Of a stretch of DNA of 19,740 bases, positions 14,542 through 19,740 are shown piece by piece. Origin of the DNA: an uncultured Clostridium sp. (GTDB lineage Bacteria; Bacillota; Clostridia; Peptostreptococcales; Peptostreptococcaceae). Numbering within the stretch: the first letter of the stretch is position 1; every line of letters begins with the position of its first letter. The notes under the pieces were generated by a model, which was given only the letters and a program-made list of their open reading frames with translations, was not told where the DNA came from and made no database searches. The position numbers and the translations under genes are program-made. The DNA is taken from contig USRS01000042.1 of assembly GCA_900557165.1 (NCBI GenBank), forward strand, positions 1 to 19,740, read 5' to 3'.

Positions 14542-15651
14542 ATGGGAAAAAACAATATGACTTTTTATCAAGCAATGCAATTGGGAGCAGAGCGGTTAAA
14601 GCCCATGATAAAAAATGAAGAAGACAAAAAAACAAAACAAAAATACTTAGGGGCTTTTATATTAAAAAATATTTTATGTATTTTATTTTGTATGTTGGTA
14701 GTAGTATTTTTTAGTAGCTTTTTTGGATCAGAAAATAGCATGGTAGGTGTTGTTACTATACTTTTAGTGCTTACTTTTAGATTTACAAATTTAGATTTTA
14801 AAATTGATCAATCAGCTTTTACACTATTAGGTGTTTTTATGATTTATGCAATATGTCCTTATTTAGCAAGTAATTCAAATCATTTTGTAGGATTTGTTAT
14901 TAACTTTGTATCCATATTATCAATAATAATTTTTACTTGCAACAATATGATGTATGCGAATCACACAGTATTAATATTATCTTATTTCCTTTTATATGGA
15001 AATCCAGTTACTTCAATACAATCTTTTTATTTAAGATTTATGGGATTATTGCTAGGAGGAGTAATTGTAGCTTTAATTTTCTATATAAAAAATAAAAAAT
15101 TGAAAATAGAATTTAACAATACAATTTTAGACGTTTTAAAATCTTTTGATATAAGTCATGAAAAGGGAGCTTGGCAATTAAAGCTTGCCCTTGGAATAAG
15201 TTCAGTAGTATTTATTGGGGAAATGCTTAATTTCAAAAGAACAATGTGGCTGGCTTTTGCATGCATGACTGTACTTTCTCAAAGTAGTGAGGAAAAATTA
15301 AATCATCGTTGCAAAATAAGAATTTCATCAATTTTAATTGGGGCAATTTTATTTGGTACAGCTTATATATTATTACCTAAAAATATGGTGGGAGTATTTC
15401 CTATATTAGCAGGATTATTGGCAGGTTTTTGTGCTAGTTATGAAAATAAAACTATTATAAATAATTTTTCTGCCCTGCCTGCAGCAATTGAGACAATTGG
15501 TTTTGTGGATACATTAGTGTTTAGAGTTGTAAATAATGTATTTGGAGCATTATATAGCAAAGGATTTGATGTGGTTTACACTAAGATTATGGATAAAATC
15601 AATAATAAAAATGATGACGACAATTTTGGAAGCTTAAATGCAAGCATGTAA
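14542..15651 (+). CDS. FUSC-type membrane protein (putative efflux)
   Basis: The 369-residue integral membrane protein has two hydrophobic blocks separated by a soluble stretch, as in the FUSC/aromatic acid exporter superfamily. Block one spans about residues 40-180 with roughly five or six spans. A charged loop around 180-215 follows. The second block (about 215-310) has LALGISSVVFIGEMLNFKRTMWLAFACMTVLSQ, where the family carries its conserved basic/aromatic motif after a span, and ILIGAILFGTAYILLP. The C-terminal tail is hydrophilic. FUSC members are linked to export of fusaric and other aromatic acids. The gene is coupled to the MarR gene, so ligand-induced efflux is the simplest model. 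The family call is fairly good; transport substrate is unknown. Confidence 0.8.
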   Translation: MGKNNMTFYQAMQLGAERLKPMIKNEEDKKTKQKYLGAFILKNILCILFCMLVVVFFSSFFGSENSMVGVVTILLVLTFRFTNLDFKIDQSAFTLLGVFMIYAICPYLASNSNHFVGFVINFVSILSIIIFTCNNMMYANHTVLILSYFLLYGNPVTSIQSFYLRFMGLLLGGVIVALIFYIKNKKLKIEFNNTILDVLKSFDISHEKGAWQLKLALGISSVVFIGEMLNFKRTMWLAFACMTVLSQSSEEKLNHRCKIRISSILIGAILFGTAYILLPKNMVGVFPILAGLLAGFCASYENKTIINNFSALPAAIETIGFVDTLVFRVVNNVFGALYSKGFDVVYTKIMDKINNKNDDDNFGSLNASM

Positions 15652-15683
15652 AAAAGATAGATTTTAATAATCTATCTTTTTTA
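15650..15683. terminator. Terminator between FUSC and nitroreductase genes
   Basis: AAAAAAGATAGATT (15650-15663) pairs perfectly with AATCTATCTTTTTT (15669-15682) around a 5-base loop. It overlaps the FUSC stop codon and serves both convergent genes. Confidence 0.88.
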
Positions 15684-15692
15684 TATGTAATA

Positions 15693-16511
15693 TTATATCC
15701 ATTTTACAACAGCTTCTTTTCTTGGAACTGTTCTATTGTATTTAACATCAGGATATCCAATTACTAGACATGATGATAATTGACTGTGGTCTTTTACACC
15801 AAGTAAATCTAACATTGGTTGATTATCCTTAGCAGCTATTAATAAAAATCCACTGAAGAAAGTACCAAGACCTAGTGCATCAGTCATAAGTTCCATATTT
15901 GATGAAGCTAAAGTACCATTTGTAACATTAGGAGAAGATACAAATATTGCAAGTGGTGCATTGAAGAATAATTTATCATTCTTTTTGTCTTTTTTGTACA
16001 TATCATAGAAGTATACCCACATTTTAGCATATCTTTCTAAATAAGCAGTTTCAGGAGTTAAGTTAGCTAAAATATATTCTCCTTTTTGTTTTAAGCTTTC
16101 ATAAGCTAATTCTTTTAACTCATCAAGTTTATCAGTAACTACTGTGTAAGAAACATCTTGGCTATTTGTAGATGTTTGAGTAAATCTTCCTGCATCTATT
16201 ATTTTTTCTATTTTTTCTTTTTCTACCTTTTGATTTTTAAATCTTCTAGTACTTCTTCTAAATTTTATAAAGTTTAAAAGATTTTCAGCATCTACTGTAA
16301 ACTTAGCTTTATCATAAGGAATTACTTCTTCCATATTGTAATCATCAGTTGATACAGCTTCAACAGGGCATATTGCTATACAGTGACCACATTTGAAGCA
16401 AGTTGTGTTGTTTATTTCAGCTTTATTTTCATTAAGTGAAATTGCAGAAACTGGACAGTCTTTTACACATTGAGAACATCCAATACATTTTTCTTTATTT
16501 ACATTAAACAT
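15693..16511 (-). CDS. Ferredoxin-nitroreductase fusion protein
   Basis: The 272-residue protein has an N-terminal two-cluster ferredoxin, with cysteines 9/12/15/19 and 38/41/44/48 in CxxCxxCxxxCP form. A linker leads to a nitroreductase domain (about 75-272). FMN-contacting residues are visible in FRRSTRRF (about 84-91) and the later AGRFTQTSTNSQDV; the C-terminal region has GLGTFFSGF and SSCLVIGYPD, typical of the family. It would take electrons from ferredoxin clusters to FMN and reduce nitro compounds, quinones or another acceptor, without needing NAD(P)H as direct donor. Cytosolic. AAGGAG lies before the ATG. The divergent LysR protein very probably controls it through the boxes at 16641-16691. 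Confidence 0.9.
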   Translation of the reverse strand: MFNVNKEKCIGCSQCVKDCPVSAISLNENKAEINNTTCFKCGHCIAICPVEAVSTDDYNMEEVIPYDKAKFTVDAENLLNFIKFRRSTRRFKNQKVEKEKIEKIIDAGRFTQTSTNSQDVSYTVVTDKLDELKELAYESLKQKGEYILANLTPETAYLERYAKMWVYFYDMYKKDKKNDKLFFNAPLAIFVSSPNVTNGTLASSNMELMTDALGLGTFFSGFLLIAAKDNQPMLDLLGVKDHSQLSSCLVIGYPDVKYNRTVPRKEAVVKWI

Positions 16512-16555
16512 TTTTTAATTCTCCTTTGATTTTTTTATATACAGCTTAAAATAGT

Positions 16556-16584
16556 TTGACATTTATATGTATAAAATTTATAAT
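16556..16584 (+). promoter_or_regulatory. Consensus sigma-A promoter reading toward the LysR gene
   Basis: TTGACA (16556-16561), 17 bases, TATAAT (16579-16584): a perfect match to the sigma-A consensus. The transcript would start near 16591 and carry a leader of about 130 bases through both LysR boxes. Confidence 0.7.
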
Positions 16585-16624
16585 TTTTTATACTTTAATT
16601 AATACTGTATAAGGCGATAATGAG

Positions 16625-16654
16625 ATTATAGCACTATAGGATTAGTTATGTCTA
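16625..16654 (-). promoter_or_regulatory. Predicted promoter of the nitroreductase gene
   Basis: Leftward, TAGACA (16654-16649), 18 bases, then TATAAT (16630-16625) preceded by TGC, an extended -10. The start would be near 16618, with a leader of about 107 bases. Confidence 0.6.
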
Positions 16655-16656
16655 AT
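16641..16656. promoter_or_regulatory. LysR-type box overlapping the nitroreductase -35
   Basis: ATTAG-N6-CTAAT contains a T-N11-A core (16643-16655). Its centre is about 30 bases upstream of the predicted nitroreductase start, the place of a LysR activation site. Confidence 0.5.
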
Positions 16657-16674
16657 TAAAAATATTCATAAAAC

Positions 16675-16691
16675 TATAACTAAAAGTTATA
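16675..16691. promoter_or_regulatory. LysR-type recognition box
   Basis: TATAACT-AAA-AGTTATA, a perfect inverted repeat with the ATAAC-N5-GTTAT, T-N11-A form that LysR proteins recognise. Its centre is about 65 bases upstream of the predicted nitroreductase start, the usual place of the high-affinity site. Confidence 0.7.
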
Positions 16692-16721
16692 AATTTTAAG
16701 TTTAATATGTAGGAGATAAAT

Positions 16722-17597
16722 ATGAATTTACAACAACTAGAGTATTTTAAAGTTATAGCAGAAACTAAAAATTTTACAGAAGCTTCTAATATATTGTCTG
16801 TTACTCAGCCAGCTTTAAGCAAAGCAATATCGAAATTAGAAGAAGAGTTGGATGTTAAATTATTTCAAAGAGAAGGAAGAAATATAAAAATTACTAAATT
16901 TGGCGAGGCTTTTTTGAAATATGCAAAAGAAGCTTTAAATGAAATTGAAAGAGGTAAATTAAAATTAAAAGAAATGAAAAATAACAATGATATGATTATA
17001 TCCATTTCATCTACTAATTGCATTGGAGCAACTTATATTCCTTTTTTAATAAGTAGCTTTTTTAATCACAATTTAAAAGTGAAATTTAATATGGACAATC
17101 AATCTACAGAAGAAATTATAAAAGGATTGAAAAATGGAAATATAGATTTTGGTTTTATAAGCGATATAGAAGATTTGGATAAAGACATAGAATCTGTGTT
17201 GGTGAAAAATGAAGAATATGTCTTAATAGTTCCGAGAAATCACAGATTAGCCAACGAAGAGGAAGTATATCTAAAAGATTTAAAAAATGAGTATTTCATA
17301 GCTTATAATAATAAATCTAGTGATATGAGCAAGTCTTATTCTGATTTAATTGGATATACACCAAAAATTTATGCAGAGCCTAGTCATTCCAGTATACTTT
17401 CTGGATTAGTTGCAGCAGGTGCAGGTATTGCTATAATTTTAAATACGCCAATGATTAATACTACTAAGATTTCTGTAATAAAAATAAAAGATGATTTGGG
17501 ATATAAAAGTATCTATATGGCGTGGAATAAGAATTTGCCTATGAGTGAAAATAAAATAGATTTTAAAAATTATGCTCTAAATATGAATGAAAATTAA
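16722..17597 (+). CDS. LysR-family transcriptional regulator
   Basis: The 291-residue product has the N-terminal LysR helix-turn-helix: NLQQLEYFKVIAETKNFTEA, SNILSVTQPALSKAISKLEEEL, then KLFQREGRNIKITKFGEAFL (residues 1-65). A linker helix follows to about 90. The effector-binding domain runs from about 90 to 285 with periplasmic-binding-protein-like pattern (GNIDFGFISD, EEYVLIVPRNHRLAN, SILSGLVAAGAGIAIILNTPM). The length is normal. GGAGA stands before ATG 16722. It is divergent from the nitroreductase gene with two LysR boxes between, so it probably activates that gene and may limit its own expression. The effector is unknown. Confidence 0.93.
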   Translation: MNLQQLEYFKVIAETKNFTEASNILSVTQPALSKAISKLEEELDVKLFQREGRNIKITKFGEAFLKYAKEALNEIERGKLKLKEMKNNNDMIISISSTNCIGATYIPFLISSFFNHNLKVKFNMDNQSTEEIIKGLKNGNIDFGFISDIEDLDKDIESVLVKNEEYVLIVPRNHRLANEEEVYLKDLKNEYFIAYNNKSSDMSKSYSDLIGYTPKIYAEPSHSSILSGLVAAGAGIAIILNTPMINTTKISVIKIKDDLGYKSIYMAWNKNLPMSENKIDFKNYALNMNEN

Positions 17598-17627
17598 AAA
17601 AGCCCCTTAAAAATTAATTTAAGGGGG
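17595..17627 (-). terminator. Terminator of the ABC-F gene
   Basis: Arms CCCCTTAAA (17603-17611) and TTTAAGGGG (17618-17626). Reading leftward the stem is followed after two bases by six T, so it terminates the ABC-F transcript. In the rightward sense the T-run is poor, so LysR termination is uncertain. Confidence 0.75.
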
Positions 17628-17634
17628 TAATTTA

Positions 17635-19374
17635 TTACATTAATTTAATTAGTTTTTCTAATTCCTCAGATAAAGTTTTTGCTCTTTCAAAATCAGTATC
17701 TTTTAGAGCAGAGGCAATTTTTAATTCAACTGTTTTTTTCTTTTCTTCAATTTGTAGATAATCTTTGTCAAAGTGATTAGCATAAATCATTTTTCTAAAT
17801 TTACGCATGCTCATTTTTCTAATTGTTTTATCTTCAATAAGTAAAACATAATCCACGCAGTTAACTATAAAGTGATAGTCGTGAGAAATCATTAATATGG
17901 CACCTTTATAATCTGCTATGGCTTTTTCTAGGGCCATTTGTGAATAAATATCTAGGTGGCTTGTAGGCTCATCCATTAAAAGTAAGTTTGCTCTACTAGC
18001 AGAAACTTTTGCCAGTTGAAGAATATTTTTTTCTCCACCAGATAAAGAATCTATCTTTTGTGTAAGTATATCTGCATCAAAGCCGTATTTTCCAAGATAT
18101 CTTCTAATTTCTCCGTAAGTTTCAAACCCTACATCGTAAAACTCTTGAAGGATTGTATTTGACTCATTTATAACATCACCTTGCATTTGAGATAAATAAG
18201 ACATTTCTATATTTTCATCTACTTTAATTGCATTGTTGTTATTTTTGAATATTTCTTTTAATAAAGTAGTTTTTCCAACACCATTTGTACCGATTATTGC
18301 TACTTTATCAGTAGATTTTATCTCGAAGTTAACATTTTCTAAAAGTGTTTCATCAAAAGCAATAGCAAGATTTTCAACTTTTAAAGCAGTAGTTTCTTCT
18401 ATTTCGTTATCAGTAGATAAGTTTATATAAGGTTGCTTTATATCTACAAAAGGAGCTTTTATTCTACGAGCTTCCAGTCTTTCTTGAATTTTTACTCTAG
18501 CTTTTAGAGCCCTACCTCTAGAAGCTTCAGCATTGTAAGTTGCTTTTTCTCTTAATATTTCGATTAAAGCTTCATTTCTTGCAATTTCTTCTTCATCTGC
18601 AATGGCCATTTCTTGAAGTTCAATTTTAGTTTGAAGAAGAGAGAAATTATAATCAATATATCTTCCATCAAATTCTTGAAGTTCCATATTTTCTAGATGA
18701 ATAATTTTGTTGAAGCAGTGATTTAATAAATATCTGTTGTGTGTAATTACTAAAATAGTTTTTTTGTAAGAATTTATTAAGTTTTTAAGTGAATTTAAAT
18801 TTTCAAAATCTAAGAATACATCTGGCTCATCCATAATCATTAAGTCTGGGCTGTTTAGCATTTCTTTTATTACTTGAATAAGTTTAAATTCTCCACCACT
18901 AAGTTCGTGTATCATTCTATCTTTGTGGTTGTTTAAGTTTGCAAGATTTAATTTTTTATTAATATTGTTTTCAAAATTATCACCGTCAATGGCATCGAAA
19001 GCATCTAGTGCTTCTTGGTATTTTTCTAATAAAGTTTCAATATCATCAGAAGTTCCCATTTCATCGCAAAGAGTAGCTATCTTTTCTTGTAATTTGATGA
19101 AAGGCTCTGCTATATATTCAAAAACAGTAATTTCTTTTGTTTTATCTCTTTGTGAAAACTGACTTACATAGCCAATTTTTAAGTTTGGTTCCATTTCTAA
19201 TTTACCATCAAATAGATAGTTTTCAGAATCCATAATTATATCTATAAGTGTACTTTTTCCACTACCACTTGCACCTATAAAAGCACAGTGTTGACCTTCT
19301 TCTAATGTAAATGAAACATCTTTATATAAGTCTCTTTGTGGATATGAGTAGGACAAGTTGTCAACTTTTATCAT
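17635..19374 (-). CDS. ABC-F family ATPase (ribosome-associated type)
   Basis: The 579-residue protein has two ABC ATPase domains in one chain and no membrane domain, as in ABC-F proteins that act on the ribosome in antibiotic protection or translation control. Domain 1: Walker A GASGSGKS (34-41), signature LSGGE (158-162), Walker B ending MDEPDVFLD (181-189). Domain 2: GTNGVGKT (362-369), LSGGE (444-448), MDEPTSHLD (467-475). The inter-domain linker (about 235-315) is rich in Glu and Arg with a basic RALKARVKIQERLEARR helix. Domain 1 has DVFLD where ABC-F proteins usually have TNHLD. The last 30 residues (ELKIASALKDTDFERAKTLS region) resemble a UVR motif. GAGGT precedes the ATG, and a leader with a strong hairpin lies upstream. 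Family call firm; resistance role unproven. Confidence 0.9.
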   Translation of the reverse strand: MIKVDNLSYSYPQRDLYKDVSFTLEEGQHCAFIGASGSGKSTLIDIIMDSENYLFDGKLEMEPNLKIGYVSQFSQRDKTKEITVFEYIAEPFIKLQEKIATLCDEMGTSDDIETLLEKYQEALDAFDAIDGDNFENNINKKLNLANLNNHKDRMIHELSGGEFKLIQVIKEMLNSPDLMIMDEPDVFLDFENLNSLKNLINSYKKTILVITHNRYLLNHCFNKIIHLENMELQEFDGRYIDYNFSLLQTKIELQEMAIADEEEIARNEALIEILREKATYNAEASRGRALKARVKIQERLEARRIKAPFVDIKQPYINLSTDNEIEETTALKVENLAIAFDETLLENVNFEIKSTDKVAIIGTNGVGKTTLLKEIFKNNNNAIKVDENIEMSYLSQMQGDVINESNTILQEFYDVGFETYGEIRRYLGKYGFDADILTQKIDSLSGGEKNILQLAKVSASRANLLLMDEPTSHLDIYSQMALEKAIADYKGAILMISHDYHFIVNCVDYVLLIEDKTIRKMSMRKFRKMIYANHFDKDYLQIEEKKKTVELKIASALKDTDFERAKTLSEELEKLIKLM

Positions 19375-19401
19375 GTTTATTACCTCTCTTTGTTATTGTA
19401 T

Positions 19402-19431
19402 AAAATCAATTTCAAGTTTGAAATTGATTTT
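19402..19431. promoter_or_regulatory. 14-bp hairpin in the ABC-F leader
   Basis: AAAATCAATTTCAA (19402-19415) and TTGAAATTGATTTT (19418-19431) are perfect reverse complements, two bases apart. In the leftward transcript it forms a stem about 27 bases before the ABC-F start codon. The four T bases ending the stem, then ATA, make it a weak terminator, so it may be an attenuator. Confidence 0.5.
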
Positions 19432-19457
19432 TACTTTTGATAGCATAACATTTTTTA

Positions 19458-19486
19458 AAAGTAAATTCAATTAAATTTTTTGTCAA
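19458..19486 (-). promoter_or_regulatory. Predicted promoter of the ABC-F gene
   Basis: Leftward, perfect TTGACA (19486-19481), 17 bases, then TACTTT (19463-19458), a weak -10. The start would be near 19451 and the leader about 76 bases. Confidence 0.45.
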
Positions 19487-19573
19487 TATAAACATATAAA
19501 GCAGAAGATAGAAGTGATCATTTTTATATGAGATATTAAATTTATAATATTAAAAATAAAAGTATTATTTTAC

Positions 19574-19602
19574 TTGACGATAAACAAATAAATTCATATA
19601 TT
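19574..19602 (+). promoter_or_regulatory. Rightward promoter near the window edge
   Basis: TTGACG (19574-19579), 17 bases, TATATT (19597-19602). It points to a gene or RNA beyond the window. Confidence 0.4.
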
Positions 19603-19740
19603 TAAATTAGGGATTATATATTGTAAAACAAATATTAAAAATATACATATCAAAAGAACATTTCTAAAAAAATTTCTAATAATATTTTCATAAAAATAAA
19701 GTAAATATATTGAAAAAATAAACTAGTGCAGTTGGACAAT

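Larger units (their letters stand above)
19375..19740. other. Non-coding region upstream of the ABC-F gene
   Basis: No gene is supported on either strand. It holds the ABC-F leader and promoter, a rightward promoter at 19574-19602, and very AT-rich sequence to the window edge. Confidence 0.55.

Noticed and set aside
18233..19162. Two rightward frames opposite the ABC-F gene
   Set aside because: Both mirror the ATPase domains on the other strand and lack binding sites for ribosomes.

Overview
The window is AT-rich throughout, with short intergenic gaps, strong AGGAGG-like ribosome binding sites, many oligo-T intrinsic terminators and several sigma-A-type promoters. The protein content (EFR1-type flavodoxin/ferredoxin fusion, ferredoxin-nitroreductase fusion, Ntn choloylglycine-type hydrolase, cyclopropane fatty acid synthase, ABC-F ATPase) and a probable tandem Spo0A-box promoter suggest a low-GC, spore-forming, anaerobic Firmicute of the Clostridium type. 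This is inference from gene content and base composition; no rRNA or other phylogenetic marker is present.

Layout. 1-169: start of a leftward lipoprotein gene that runs off the window. 305-1351: leftward IS1595-family transposase. 1352-1787: non-coding stretch with a possible short transcript ending in a near-perfect bidirectional terminator. 1788-3419: MerR regulator divergent from an aldo/keto reductase that carries a one-base frameshift; between them lies a typical MerR promoter with a 19-bp spacer. 3429-4760: palindromic operator, EFR1 flavodoxin/ferredoxin protein, and a convergent HxlR regulator. 4887-5259: wreck of a CatB/Vat-like xenobiotic acetyltransferase gene with two deletions. 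5342-6049: leftward lipoprotein combining a zinc ribbon with an LprI-like domain. 6164-7766: choloylglycine-hydrolase-like Ntn amidase with a propeptide, followed by an unknown cytosolic protein. 7861-8871: L-asparaginase II family. 9026-10204: cyclopropane fatty acid synthase. 10293-11457: a J-domain-like protein and an HNH nuclease in one transcription unit. 11458-12618: two orphan small genes, the second behind a probable Spo0A-controlled promoter. 12748-14019: Gfo/Idh/MocA oxidoreductase with an added cysteine cluster. 14021-15651: MarR regulator and FUSC-type membrane protein behind twin operators. 15693-17597: ferredoxin-nitroreductase divergent from its probable LysR regulator. 17635-19374: leftward ABC-F ATPase with a hairpin leader. 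19375-19740: non-coding, with a rightward promoter near the edge.

How it fits together. The window is a string of small regulator-plus-effector modules (MerR/AKR, HxlR/EFR1, MarR/FUSC, LysR/nitroreductase), each with a readable operator. Their likely themes are redox, electrophile and xenobiotic response, together with an ABC-F protein and a dead acetyltransferase that may once have belonged to antibiotic resistance. Membrane lipid modification (cfa) and amide hydrolysis (Ntn hydrolase, asparaginase) sit in the middle. The least explained parts are the J-domain/HNH pair and the Spo0A-box orphan gene. Two genes are broken (aldo/keto reductase and acetyltransferase), and the transposase shows that the left end has been open to mobile DNA.
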